From: Sva-07 sp963717385
GTDB taxonomy: Bacteria; Actinomycetota; Acidimicrobiia; Acidimicrobiales; Ilumatobacteraceae
Length of the DNA stretch: 59,972 nt
Assembly (NCBI GenBank): GCA_963717385.1
Contig: CAVQWE010000023.1
Location: 1 to 59,972 of the forward strand
Direction: 5' to 3'
This document shows positions 26,371-36,772 of the stretch, piece after piece (position 1 is the stretch's first letter; every line of letters starts with the position of its first letter). The notes beneath the pieces were generated by a model. The model made no database searches. It was not told the origin of the DNA and saw only the letters and a program-made list of their open reading frames with translations. The position numbers were made by a program, and so were the translations under genes.

Positions 26371-27753
26371 ATGCGTGTCGTGTTCGCCACCGCCGAGTTG
26401 TCGCCAGTGGCAACCGTGGGAGGTTTGGCTGCTGCTGCTGCGGGTCTCGGCGCCGAGCTGCGGCGTCAGGGTGTCGACCTCGACATCGTGATGCCCGACT
26501 ACGGCGATGTCACGCTCGACGAACAGACCACCATCGTGCTCGACGTTCCCGAGTGGGTCGGAGCAGCCAGGGTGCGCGTCGGGCTCCATCCGGTGGTCGG
26601 GCGGCTCCACCTGGTGTCGGTGCCGGGCATGGCGAGACCACATCCGTACCTCCAGGCTTCTGGCGAGGGTTGGCCGGACAACAGCGAGCGGTTCTTCCGG
26701 TTTGCCCGGGCGGTTGCTGCCTACGTCGAACGCGACCCGCCCGACGTGCTGCATCTCCACGACTGGCACACCGGCCCGGTGCTCGCGGCCCTCGCCGATC
26801 CTCCTCCGTCGCTCGTGTCGATTCACAACCTGGCCTACCAGGGCGTGGCCGATGCGGTGTGGCTCGACAGGATCGGGCCTCGGTCGGCCCACTACGAGTG
26901 GTGGGGTGGCACGAACTCGCTCTCGGGCGCCCTCGCGCTCGCCGACCGGATCGTGGCGGTGTCGCCCCACTATGCCGACGAGATCGTCACGCTCGAAGGC
27001 GGGTTCGGGCTCGACGAGCCGTTGCGCAATCGCGCCGACGACCTCATCGGCATCTTGAACGGCATCGACACCGACGTGTGGGATCCGGCGAACGATCCGC
27101 TGATCGCCGCTCCGTTCGATGCCGCCTCCCTCGGCCAGCGAGCCGGCAACCGCTCAGCGTTGCTGGAGCGGGTCGGGTTTCCCGACGATGGTGTGGTGCT
27201 CGCCACGGTGGTCACCCGGCTGACACATCAGAAGGGTGTCGATCTGCTCGCTCCCTTGGTGCCGTTGCTCGCCCAGATTCCCATGCGGCTCGCAGTGCTC
27301 GGTTCCGGGGATGCCGGCCTGGCGGCGCAACTGCACCATCTGGCCTCCGAGTACCCAGATTCGCTGGCTTTCGTCGACGCATACGACGAGGCGTTGTCGC
27401 ATCTGCTGTTCGCTGGTGGCGACCTGTACCTGATGCCGAGTCGGTTCGAGCCGTGCGGCCTCACCCAGATGCAAGCGATGCGCTACGGGGCCATCCCGGT
27501 GGTCACCGCGGTCGGTGGGCTCGTCGACACCGTCACCGATGCCGACCTGCATCGCGGCGGCACCGGATTCGTCGCCGGGCGGGCGACGAGTGAAGACCTC
27601 CTCGCTGCGTTGTTCCGCGCAGAACGACGAATGCGCAACCGCCGTCGCCGTTCGGCGATCCAGAAGCGGATCATGAGTATCGACTGGTCGTGGCGCAAAC
27701 CGGCACTCGAGTATCTCGCGCTGTACGACGAACTCCAGACGAACGTTCGGTAG
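26371..27753 (+). CDS. glgA: Glycogen synthase, GT5 family
   Basis: A 460-residue GT-B glycosyltransferase that extends alpha-1,4-glucan from ADP-glucose. It contains HDWHTGPVLAAL, SIHNLAYQGV, GILNGIDTDVWDPANDP, RLTHQKGVDLL and MPSRFEPCGLTQMQAMRYG followed by VGGLVDTV, all GT5 landmarks. The usual N-terminal K-x-G-G-L loop reads T-V-G-G-L, lacking the lysine that contacts ADP-glucose in the E. coli enzyme. Slightly shorter than typical GlgA (about 475). It is followed 76 bases later by glgC in the same direction, so supplier and user of ADP-glucose are adjacent. It is divergent from ppc. Confidence 0.88.
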   Translation: MRVVFATAELSPVATVGGLAAAAAGLGAELRRQGVDLDIVMPDYGDVTLDEQTTIVLDVPEWVGAARVRVGLHPVVGRLHLVSVPGMARPHPYLQASGEGWPDNSERFFRFARAVAAYVERDPPDVLHLHDWHTGPVLAALADPPPSLVSIHNLAYQGVADAVWLDRIGPRSAHYEWWGGTNSLSGALALADRIVAVSPHYADEIVTLEGGFGLDEPLRNRADDLIGILNGIDTDVWDPANDPLIAAPFDAASLGQRAGNRSALLERVGFPDDGVVLATVVTRLTHQKGVDLLAPLVPLLAQIPMRLAVLGSGDAGLAAQLHHLASEYPDSLAFVDAYDEALSHLLFAGGDLYLMPSRFEPCGLTQMQAMRYGAIPVVTAVGGLVDTVTDADLHRGGTGFVAGRATSEDLLAALFRAERRMRNRRRRSAIQKRIMSIDWSWRKPALEYLALYDELQTNVR

Positions 27754-27829
27754 CGATTCGAGGACGAAGGTCACGAATCGACCCGGATCGGCACGCCCAT
27801 CGGGTGTGTCGTGTGTACGGTGGATCTCG

Positions 27830-29059
27830 ATGGCCATCGAACCGAAAGTGCTCGTGATCGTCCTCGCGGGAGGCGAAGGCAAGCGACTCGCGCCGCTCAC
27901 CAACGACCGAGCGAAGCCAGCGGTCCCCTTCGCCGGGACATACCGGCTGATCGACTTCGCTCTGTCGAATTTCGCCAACGCCGGCTACCTGAAGATCGTC
28001 GTGCTCACGCAGTACAAGAGCCACAGTCTCGACCGCCACATCTCCCAGACCTGGCGGTTCTCGGCGATGCTCGACAACTACGTCACGCCGGTTCCCGCCC
28101 AGATGCGTCGCGGGCCCTACTGGTTCCAAGGTTCGGCTGACGCGATCTACCAGAACCTCAACCTGATCGCGGACGAGTCGCCCGACATCGTCGCGGTGTT
28201 CGGCGCCGACCACATCTACCGGATGGACCCGCGCCAGATGATCGAGGAGCACCGCGAGACCGGTGCAGGTGTCACCGTTGCAGCCATCCCGGTGCCCAAG
28301 CACGAGGCGACCGAGTTCGGTGTGATCGAGGTCGACGACGAGGGCAAGATCCTCGCGTTCCACGAGAAGGTGGCGTCGCCGCCGACGATGCCGGGCAACG
28401 ACGAGATGTGCCTGGCGAGCATGGGCAACTACGTCTTCGACACCCAGACACTGATCGACGTGGTCACGCCACGCGAGAACCAGTACACCGACCTGGGCAG
28501 CCACGTGATCCCAGCGTTGACCGATGCTGGTGTGGCACGCGCGTACGACTTCTCGAAGAACGTCGTGCCCGGTCAGGACGACCGCGAAAAGGGCTACTGG
28601 CGCGACGTCGGCACGATCGACTCGTTCTTCCACGCGAACATGGATCTGATCGCCCCGGTCCCGGTCTTCAACCTGTACAACGAACACTGGCCGGTCTACA
28701 CCTCCCGTCGGGCGCTGCCGCCGGCCAAGGTGTCGCGCGGGCGCGGAGGTGAGCCGTCGTTCGTCGATGGCAGCCTGCTGTGTCAGGGATCGATCATCTC
28801 CGGCTCGCACGTCGAGCGATCGATCGTCGGGCCCGGCACGTTCATCGACCACGATGCCCACGTCACCGACTCGATCATCTTCCCCGACGTGCACATCGGT
28901 GCGGGCGTTCGTCTGCACCGCTGCATCGTCGACAAGAACGTGATCGTTCCCGACTGGGCCCGGGTCGGCCTCGAGCTCGACGCCGACCGCGAGCGCTTCA
29001 CCGTCAGCGACGAGGGTGTCGTGGTGATCGAGAAGGGCCGCGACCTCTCCCGAGGCTGA
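27830..29059 (+). CDS. glgC: Glucose-1-phosphate adenylyltransferase
   Basis: A 409-residue enzyme that forms ADP-glucose from glucose-1-phosphate and ATP, the committed step of glycogen synthesis. The nucleotidyltransferase signature VLAGGEGKRLAPLTNDRAKP is near the N-terminus, with GSADAIYQNL, FGADHIYRMD and YWRDVGTIDSFFHANMDL downstream. The C-terminal left-handed beta-helix contains SIVGPGTFIDHDAHVTDSII. I start at the ATG at 27830 (MAIEPKVL), eight codons inside the open frame, where the conserved domain begins. The gene is paired with glgA. Confidence 0.93.
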   Translation: MAIEPKVLVIVLAGGEGKRLAPLTNDRAKPAVPFAGTYRLIDFALSNFANAGYLKIVVLTQYKSHSLDRHISQTWRFSAMLDNYVTPVPAQMRRGPYWFQGSADAIYQNLNLIADESPDIVAVFGADHIYRMDPRQMIEEHRETGAGVTVAAIPVPKHEATEFGVIEVDDEGKILAFHEKVASPPTMPGNDEMCLASMGNYVFDTQTLIDVVTPRENQYTDLGSHVIPALTDAGVARAYDFSKNVVPGQDDREKGYWRDVGTIDSFFHANMDLIAPVPVFNLYNEHWPVYTSRRALPPAKVSRGRGGEPSFVDGSLLCQGSIISGSHVERSIVGPGTFIDHDAHVTDSIIFPDVHIGAGVRLHRCIVDKNVIVPDWARVGLELDADRERFTVSDEGVVVIEKGRDLSRG

Positions 29060-29091
29060 GGCGGAAGAGCCAGGCACCGACCGTCACGGCG

Positions 29092-30069
29092 TCACTTGAT
29101 CAGCGGTGACAGAGTCTGACCGAGCAGTTCGACGCGGCCCTCGACGTGTCCGTTGGCGGGCATGTTGACGGTGAACCCGTCGATGCCGGGCTGGAGCTGC
29201 GCTGCGAATTGTTCGCCGACGGTGTCGGGATCGCCCCAGATGAAGTTGCCCAGCCACACCGCCTGCTCGTCTTCGGACATGGAGGCGAGGTCGAGGCCGC
29301 GGCGCTGGAAGTAGGCGACCAGGTCCGACTGGGCCTCTTTCATCGTGGGGGCGATGCACGCCGTCTTCTGCCATGAGACGGTGATCTCGGAGCGGTTTCG
29401 GCCCAGGGCTTCGCAGTGTCCGTCGAGCGCGTCGAGCTTGCGTTGCAGATCGGCGGGCGGGCAGATCAGGTTCGACTCGTCGGCGTACTGGGCGACCATG
29501 CGCAGCGTCTTCTTCTCGCCGCCGCCACCGATCATCACGGGGATCCGTGCGACGGCGGGCGGCTCGTTGATCGCATCTCTCGCTGTGTACCGCTGACCGT
29601 CGAGTGACGGCCGCTCGCCGCGCAGCATCGGGATGACGATCTGCAGCGCCTCTTCGAGCTTCTCGAAGCGGTCGGTGAACGTGCCGAACTCGATGCCGAA
29701 CGCTTCGTGTTCGAGTTCGAACCAGCCGGCGCCGATACCGAGCTGCGCTCGACCCTCGGAGATGATGTCGAGCGTGGTGACGGTCTTCGCGAGCACCGCC
29801 GGATTGCGGTAGGTGTTGCCGGTGACCAGAGCACTCAACCGAACCTTCTTGGTTTCACGTGCGAGCGCCGACAGCAGCGAGTAGCACTCGAGCATGAACT
29901 GGTCGGGTTCGCCGAGCATCGGGAGTTGGTAGAAGTGGTCCATCACCAGCACCGTGTCGAAGCCCGACGTGTCGGCCTCCTTGGCCTGGTAGGCCACAGC
30001 GTCGAACAGGTCGGCTGGACCGACCCCTGGGTAGGTGAAGTTGGGGATCTGGTAGCCGAGACGCGTCAT
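29092..30069 (-). CDS. LLM-class F420-dependent oxidoreductase
   Basis: A 325-residue luciferase-like (beta/alpha)8 protein with RLGYQIPNFTYPGVG at the start, DTVLVMDHFYQLPMLG, LGIGAGWFELEHEAFG and IPVMIGGGGEKKTLRM. This is the pattern of Mycobacterium-type F420-dependent oxidoreductases annotated TIGR03560. No substrate can be assigned. The ATG at 30069 is chosen over upstream in-frame starts because the conserved strand begins there. It is divergent from the TetR gene, with 85 bases between starts, a usual arrangement for a regulator and its target. Confidence 0.88.
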   Translation of the reverse strand: MTRLGYQIPNFTYPGVGPADLFDAVAYQAKEADTSGFDTVLVMDHFYQLPMLGEPDQFMLECYSLLSALARETKKVRLSALVTGNTYRNPAVLAKTVTTLDIISEGRAQLGIGAGWFELEHEAFGIEFGTFTDRFEKLEEALQIVIPMLRGERPSLDGQRYTARDAINEPPAVARIPVMIGGGGEKKTLRMVAQYADESNLICPPADLQRKLDALDGHCEALGRNRSEITVSWQKTACIAPTMKEAQSDLVAYFQRRGLDLASMSEDEQAVWLGNFIWGDPDTVGEQFAAQLQPGIDGFTVNMPANGHVEGRVELLGQTLSPLIK

Positions 30070-30154
30070 GTGGCGATCAGACCACGCGGCCGGCGGCGAG
30101 TCAAACCGCCCAGGAGCAACGACGGTCGCATGACGTCGTAGGATCGCCAGCAGC

Positions 30155-30784
30155 ATGAGTCAGGGGTGGGAGTCGAGGCAGCAGCGCACGCGAGCCGAGA
30201 TCCTGCATGCCGTCGGTGAGATCATCGCCGCCGACGGGCTCGACGGGCTGACGATGCGCAAGCTCGCCGATCGGGCCGGCGTGGCCGTGGCCACGCTCTA
30301 CAACCAGTTCACCGACCGTGACGGCGTGCTCGTGGCCTTCGTCGGCAACGGGCTCGATCAGTTGGAGTTCGAGCTCGACGAGCAGCCGGCCGCCGATCCG
30401 ATCGACGCCACGCGCGTGCTGTTCGACGCACTGCACGAGACGATCGACGATCGCAGCCACGTCTGGCGACCGGTGCTGGCCACGCTGCGCTCGGTGCCGA
30501 ACTCGCCACGTATGGGCCCCGTCGGTGAACGCATCGTGGCGGCGATCGAAGCCGACCTTGCCAAGGCGCAGGCCGACGGGCTCTTCGTCGGAGTCTGCGA
30601 CACCGATCGGCTGGCATGGCACATGTTCGTCAGCTGGATGCGCGGGCTCGAGCGATGGGCCCAGGGCACCATCGACTGGGAACTCCACCGATCGAACGCC
30701 GAGACCGCACTCGAAATCGCGCTGGCCGCCGTGCTGGTCGAACCGATGCGCACCGAGGCGCTCCGACGAGCCGGCGTGCTCTGA
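30155..30784 (+). CDS. TetR/AcrR-family transcriptional regulator
   Basis: A 209-residue regulator. The N-terminal helix-turn-helix is clear (RAEILHAVGEIIAADGLDGL, then MRKLADRAGVAVATLYNQFTDRDGVL, residues about 14-60), followed by an all-helical ligand domain with no recognisable subfamily. It is divergent from the LLM oxidoreductase gene and followed three bases later by the deacetylase-like gene, so it may control both. The ligand is unknown. Confidence 0.9.
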   Translation: MSQGWESRQQRTRAEILHAVGEIIAADGLDGLTMRKLADRAGVAVATLYNQFTDRDGVLVAFVGNGLDQLEFELDEQPAADPIDATRVLFDALHETIDDRSHVWRPVLATLRSVPNSPRMGPVGERIVAAIEADLAKAQADGLFVGVCDTDRLAWHMFVSWMRGLERWAQGTIDWELHRSNAETALEIALAAVLVEPMRTEALRRAGVL

Positions 30785-30787
30785 GCA

Positions 30788-31823
<1,036 letters not shown>

Positions 31824-31847
<24 letters not shown>

Positions 31848-31883
31848 TGTAATCGGTTACAACAGGGGTCAGACCCGCGATGT
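31824..31883. repeat. REP-like palindrome with GGGGTCAGACC core (probable bidirectional terminator)
   Basis: Inner arms GGGTCTGACCCCTG (31833-31846) and CAGGGGTCAGACCC (31863-31876) are perfect 14-base complements. Outer arms ACATCGC (31824-31830) and GCGATGT (31877-31883) extend the stem with a two-base bulge. It lies between the convergent deacetylase and ABC binding-protein genes and supplies the former's stop codon. The same GGGGTCAGACC core recurs at 35923-35946, so this is a dispersed element rather than an ordinary terminator alone. Confidence 0.7.
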
Positions 31884-31891
31884 AATCGTGC

Positions 31892-32875
31892 TCAGAGGAG
31901 GCCCTTGGCCTGCAGCCATTCGGTGGCGACCGCGTCGGACTCGCGGAACTCGATGTCGGTCTCGGTGTTCCAAGCCAGCAGGTCGTCGGTGGTGATCATC
32001 GCGCTGAGCTCGTTGAGGTCGGCGGCCAACTGCTCGCCGTAGGCATCGAGCAGCGCAGTGGTGATGATCGGTGCGATGTTCTGCGCCGGGAAGAGGCCCT
32101 GGTCGTCTTCGAGGACCTTGAAGCCCTGCTCGGTGATCTGCGGTGCCGTCGAGTTCCAGATCACACCGTCGACCTCGTTGTTGGCCAGCGCCTCACCGAG
32201 GAGTGGACCGAACTCGAGGGTGACGAAATCAGCAAAGGTGATCCCGTAGATGTCGGGATCTTCCAAGCCGATCAGGCACTGGGGGCGCTCTGGGCACTGT
32301 GACGACCCGCCGAGCACGAAGTCCTGCCCGGCCACGTCGGAGATCGTGGTGGCATCAGCGTCGCCGCGGACCACGAACGCATCACCGTCGACGGCGGGCG
32401 AGTAGTCGAGCAACGTGGCGCCGAGCGCCAGGAGTGGTTCGCTGATGTTGGTGACGATCTCGTCGGCGTCGGCGGTGGACGCAGCGTCGGGTGCCACAGC
32501 GGCCTGAGTGCCGCCGATGTAGTCGACGATCAGGTTGAAGTCACCGTTCTGGAGGCCATCGAGCGCTTCGGTGCGAAAGCCTGCCGGGGTCAGGATCTCG
32601 ACGGGGTAGCCCTTGGCCTCGAGGTACTGGCCGTACACCTCGGCGATCGTGATCGCCTCGCTGAAGTCCTGACCGCGAATCTGGATCGTGTCTCCGTCCA
32701 CCATCTCCGAGGTGGTGTCGGGCTGAGTGTTCTCGGAGGTGGCCTCGGTCGACGTGGGCTCGGTGTCGCTGGACGACGAGTCGTCGTCGCTGCCGCAGGC
32801 TGCGGCCACGAGTCCAAGTACTGCGAGTGGAGCCAGCAGGCGTACGACGCGGCGGCGGGTGTTGGGGGCGGTCAT
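31892..32875 (-). CDS. Osmoprotectant-type ABC transporter substrate-binding lipoprotein (ProX/OsmX-like)
   Basis: A 327-residue exported lipoprotein with lipobox Cys27 (VLGLVAAAC) and an acidic Ser/Thr linker. A type-II periplasmic-binding fold of the glycine-betaine/choline class follows (IQIRGQDFSEAITIAEVYGQ, NGDFNLIVDYIGGTQAAVAP). Two extra cysteines in SSQCPERPQC may form a disulfide. Relatives bind quaternary amines; the ligand here is unknown. AAGGAG precedes the ATG, which overlaps the stop of permease 2 (ATGA). It is the last gene of the long coupled minus-strand operon. Confidence 0.85.
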   Translation of the reverse strand: MTAPNTRRRVVRLLAPLAVLGLVAAACGSDDDSSSSDTEPTSTEATSENTQPDTTSEMVDGDTIQIRGQDFSEAITIAEVYGQYLEAKGYPVEILTPAGFRTEALDGLQNGDFNLIVDYIGGTQAAVAPDAASTADADEIVTNISEPLLALGATLLDYSPAVDGDAFVVRGDADATTISDVAGQDFVLGGSSQCPERPQCLIGLEDPDIYGITFADFVTLEFGPLLGEALANNEVDGVIWNSTAPQITEQGFKVLEDDQGLFPAQNIAPIITTALLDAYGEQLAADLNELSAMITTDDLLAWNTETDIEFRESDAVATEWLQAKGLL

Positions 32876-33622
32876 GGTGATTTGTCTCCTTGTTGTCGAG
32901 CGAGTCGGCGAACGCCGTTCGGCAGCACGAGTCTTTCCAGCGCCACGAAAAGTAATCCTGTGAGGGCGGCGAGCCCACCGATGAGGACGATCCCACCGAT
33001 GACGAGCGTGTTGTTGTTCTGCCCGAACCCATCTCGAACATAGCGTCCCAGACCGTCGCCGCCGAGGAATGCCCGGATCGGTTCGGTCGCCACCACCTGG
33101 ATCGCGGCGACGCGGACGCCGGCAAAGATCAACGATGAGGCCAACGCGAGCTCGACCTTCGCGAGGATCGAGCGTTCGCTGTAGCCCAGCGCGCGGGCCG
33201 CATCGACCGGTCCGTCGGGCAGCTGGCGGATTGCTGTGTAGGTGTTCAGATAGATCGGGACGAGTGCCAGCAGCAGCAAGGCGATGAAGATCGGCCACGG
33301 CTCGAAACCCCACCCGTTCTCGAGCGACCAGGGCACCAGCAACGCAGCTATCGCGAACGTCGGTACGGCGCGGCTGATACTGACCAGCCAGGTGCTCGAC
33401 ACCTCCGCTCGACGCAGGTGGGCGAGGATCGCTGCCATCGGCACCGAGACAGCGGCTGCCACGATCGTCACCACAGTGCACAGGACGACGGTGTCGAGCA
33501 TCGACGCAAGGATCCGGTCGTCGCCGGACCAGGTGGCACCATCGAAGAACCATTCGAAGAAGCCGATGTCGCGAGGTACGGCGGTCTGCGACGGGAGTGC
33601 GTGGACCAGCGAGCGGACTCAT
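32872..33622 (-). pseudogene. ABC transporter permease (osmoprotectant type, second permease), N-terminal frameshift
   Basis: A membrane permease of about 250 residues. The intact 209-residue part (from 33501) has the permease signature region SISRAVPTFAIAALL, GYSERSILAKVELALASSLI (the E-A-A-like coupling loop) and GGDGLGRYV. The preceding segment HALPSQTAVPRDIGFFEWFF is in frame with it back to a TGA, and the only suitable start, the ATG at 33622 that overlaps the probable stop of permease 1, is one base out of frame. An indel within the first dozen codons is therefore inferred. The stop overlaps the binding-protein ATG. Confidence 0.75.
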
Positions 33623-34316
33623 CGACGTCGGCGCCTTCCGCCGTCGTTGCCACGGGGAGAGCCAGATGCCGATCAAGAGGATCACGGCGTCGATGACGAG
33701 CGCCAAGATGATCGAGAGCGACGCGCCGACGGTCATCGGGGTCCAGAACGCTCGGCGGAGCCCGCTGAAGATCAGGCGCCCGAGACCACCTTGTCCGATG
33801 ATCGCTGCGACGGTGACCATGACCAACGGTGGACACGGTGGCGATGCGAATTCCGGTGACGATGTACGGAATCGCGAGCGGCAGGTCGACGGTCCAGCAT
33901 GCGACGCAGCTGGGTTCATCCCCATGCCGTCGGCGGCGTCACGGACCGACGGGGGCATCGCTTGGAATCCGGCGACGATGTTGGTGACCATGATCAGCAG
34001 GGTGTAGCCAGCGAGCGGTAAGACGGCCGTCCAGCGGGAGAGGTTGCCGAACACCGGCGCAAGCAGGGCGAAGAGCGCAACGCTCGGCAGTGTGTAGATC
34101 AGGCTCGTCACCGCCGTGATCGGCGTCGCCGTCCAGCGGTAGCGGAGCGCGAACGCTGCAAGGAACGACGACACGAGCAGCCCGAGTGCCATCGCCATCA
34201 TGGTCAAGGCGAGGTGTTCGACGATGGCCTCCCAGATCTGATCCCATTCCTCGACGACCCACTCCCATCGGATGATGGGGTTGGTCGCCTCGGCCAGCAG
34301 CGAGCCGAACGGTCAT
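33619..34316 (-). pseudogene. ABC transporter permease (osmoprotectant type, first permease), several indels
   Basis: Five or so transmembrane helices (MAMALGLLVSSFLAAFALRY, SLIYTLPSVALFALLAPVFG, VMVTVAAIIGQGGLGRLIFS) identify a binding-protein-dependent permease. The ATG at 34316 overlaps the ATPase stop (ATGA), but one extra base (CC at about 34311-34312 in the mRNA sense) puts it out of frame. A base is missing near 33904 and one is added near 33822, so the E-A-A loop is scrambled between them while both flanks are conserved. A further indel near 33658 would let the product end at the TGA overlapping permease 2. Assembly errors are more likely than decay. Confidence 0.7.
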
Positions 34317-35478
34317 GCTGTTCCGGTGGCTGTCTCGATGTCGGCGCTGGAGAGCGCTCTGCGGATGTCTTCGAGTGTGACCACACCACCGAACTGTCCG
34401 CCGTCGTTGATCACCGCCACCGACGAGTTCGACGACATGATCAGCTCCATCGCCGCCCGGAGCGTGCTCGACGGCTCGATCTGGCTGATCGGATCGAAGC
34501 GTTCGACATCTGCGAGCGCAAGTCCGTTGGCGCGTGCCTCGCGAACGTCGGGCACCTTCGTCCACCCGGCGAAGCGTCCGTCGATCGTGATGCCCAGCCA
34601 GTCCGTTCCCTCGATCGCGATGGCCCGCTCAGCTTCATCGAAGTCGGCGCCGACGTCGACCACAGGGCCCTGATGGAAGCGGAGGGCCGACACGCGTTCA
34701 GCGCCAGGCGCCGAAGGCCACGGTCTTCGCCGACGAAGCTCTCCACGAACTCGTTCGTGGGCTCGCGCATCAACTCGTCGGGCGTGGCGAGCTGTTCGAT
34801 CACGCCGCCGACGTTCATCAGCGCGATGCGGTCGGCAACCCGCAGCGCCTCGTCGACGTCGTGGGTGACGAGCACGATCGTCTTGCTCACCTTGGTCTGC
34901 AGGTCGAGCAGTTCGTCCTGGAGGCGTCCGCGCACGATCGGGTCGACAGCGCCGAACGGCTCATCCATCAGCAAGACCGGCGGATCGGCCGCCAAGGCGC
35001 GGGCGACGCCGACGCGCTGCTGCTGCCCGCCGGAGAGCTCATCCGGGTAGCGGTCGAGCATGTCGTGGTCGAGGCCGACGAGTGTGGTCAGCTCCTCCAC
35101 CCGCTCGGCGATGCGCGGCTTCTCCCAGCCGAGCATCATCGGGACCGTTGCGATGTTGTTGGCGATCGTGCGATGCGGGAACAGGCCCACCTGCTGGATC
35201 ACGTAGCCGATGCCCCGACGGAGTTCCTGTGCGGACTGACTCATCACGTCGACACCTTCGATCTCGATGGTGCCCGATGTGGGCTCGATCAGCCGGTTGA
35301 TCATCCGCAGCGTGGTGGTCTTGCCGCAGCCCGATGGTCCGAGGAGCGCCATGATCGTGCCGCGTTCGATGTCGAGCGACAGGTTGTCGACCGCAGCACC
35401 CGATGCACCGTCGAACTCCTTGGTGACCCCGGTCAGCCGAATCGAGACGTCGGAATCAGACCTCGGGGCATCAGGCAT
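34313..35478 (-). pseudogene. ABC transporter ATPase with CBS domain (OpuA/ProV-like), one frameshift
   Basis: An ATPase of about 388 residues for a glycine-betaine/choline-type importer. It has Walker A GPSGCGKTTT, Q-loop IQQVGLFPHRT, signature LSGGQQQRVGVARALAADP, Walker B LLMDEPFGAVDP and H-loop VTHDVDEAL. After FVGEDRGLRRLALN the frame breaks (a base is missing near 34696). The next frame gives VSALRFHQGPVVDVGADFDE and CBS-like repeats (SSNSSVAVINDGGQFGGVVT) to the stop at 34313. The ATG at 35478 overlaps the stop of the upstream peptidase gene by eight bases (ATGCCTGA), which fixes the start. Confidence 0.8.
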
Positions 35479-36772
35479 CGGCAATCAACCACTCGGCGCC
35501 GTCCGGGGTGTCACGAACTTCGATGCCGGCAGCGATGAGTTCGTCGCGAATGGCGTCCGAGACGGCGAACGCCTTCTCGGATCGGGCAACGACGCGGGCG
35601 GCCAGCGCAGCTTCGACGACCGGACCGAGCACCTCACGAGTGTCGCGCACACCCTCGGTGGCCGCTGATCCGAGTCGCACGATCATCGACCGCAGCGCGG
35701 CGCGTGCCCGATCGACGTCGTCGGACTGCAGCGTGTCGCGTGACCACTCGACAATGGCCGACTCGAGTTCGAGGATCGCAGCCACGGCAGCGTCGGCGTT
35801 GCGGGCGGTGAGCGCCGTGCCGAACGCTGCTTCATGGAACTTCGCGGCCGAGGCGAGCGAGTCGATGACGTCGGTCTCGCTGCCGTCTGCTCCTGTCTCC
35901 TCGGGGCTCACACTTCGGCCAGGGGTCAGACCGAGGTCTGACCCCGGTGCGACCGCGTCGGTGGGCACGGCCTCGCTTCGGGGCCGGCGCGGAGGATGTC
36001 GATGGGGATGGTCTGGCCGGCCTCGATGCGCACCGACTCGCCGTTGCGGCGCAGCGTGACGGCGCCCTTGCCGACGATCTCGGCGGTGTCGGCATCGAGG
36101 TCCATCACCACACCGGTGTGCTCGTCGAGGCCGAGAACGAAACACCCGTCGGGCAGCGACGGCTCGAGCATGGCCAGGCGCCGTTCGCCGAGGTAGCAGA
36201 AACGGGTGTCGTGATTGCCGCCCTCGGCGTTGTCGTAGTGGGGGATGACCGCCACGTCGAGGCCCACTTCGGAGAGCACGTCGAGGCCGTCCAACCAGTA
36301 CGGGTCGACGCCGACCTTGTAGATCTCGTAGACCGGCACGGTCGCCCGGCCGAGCGTGAGCGCTGCCGCCGAGGAGAACACGACCGCCCCGCCGGAACGG
36401 ATCTTCTCGCCGATCGCATCAGGAACGGCGGTGTCGCTCCACTGGCCGAGCGCGTAGGTGGGGCTGCCCGGTCCGGCGAACACCCAATCGGCACTCGCGA
36501 ACGGCGGCCACACCCCGTTCGACACTGAGGGTGTCGCCCGTGTCGAGTCGCGTGAGGCCCGCAGCGTGCACGGGGCGCCCGATCGCATCTCTGAAGTACT
36601 CGATCGCCTTGGAGGCGAGGATCGGTGCGTTCTCCTGGAACCCGAACGGCGTGTCGAGGAGCACGGCATCGACGTCGGGTCCGAGCCGTTCGAAGATGGC
36701 TCGATGCGGACCTTTCATCGTCGGTGCGGTCTCGCCCGATCCCATGATCGCGAGGAGTCGGGGGGTGGTCAT
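35471..36772 (-). pseudogene. Peptidase-E/cyanophycinase-like protein fused to a CysS-like C-terminal domain, two frameshifts
   Basis: About 433 residues when repaired. The N-terminal part (MTTPRLLAIMGSGETAPTM, FAGPGSPTYALGQW, GAVVFSSAAALTLGR, IPHYDNAEGGNHDTRFCYLG) looks like the class-I glutamine-amidotransferase fold of peptidase E/cyanophycinase proteins; the serine in FSSAAA sits at the nucleophile elbow. The C-terminal about 150 residues (FHEAAFGTALTARNADAAVA to FAVSDAIRDELIAAGIEVRD) resemble the anticodon-side tail of cysteinyl-tRNA synthetase. Breaks are at the AA at 36486-36487 and near 35975. A GGGGTCAGACC palindrome encodes part of the linker. The ATG at 36772 overlaps the hydrolase stop. 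I cannot assign a function. Confidence 0.65.
35923..35946. repeat. REP-like palindrome inside a coding linker
   Basis: GGGGTCAGACC (35923-35933) and GGTCTGACCCC (35936-35946) are perfect 11-base inverted arms around GA. The core matches the element at 31824-31883. Here it is intragenic, lying in the segment that codes SDLGLTP between the peptidase-like and CysS-like domains, and close to one of the frame breaks. Confidence 0.65.

Noticed and set aside
33597..34007. Plus-strand open frames opposite the permease genes
   Set aside because: They are antisense shadows. The minus strand carries conserved permease helices on both sides of each indel.
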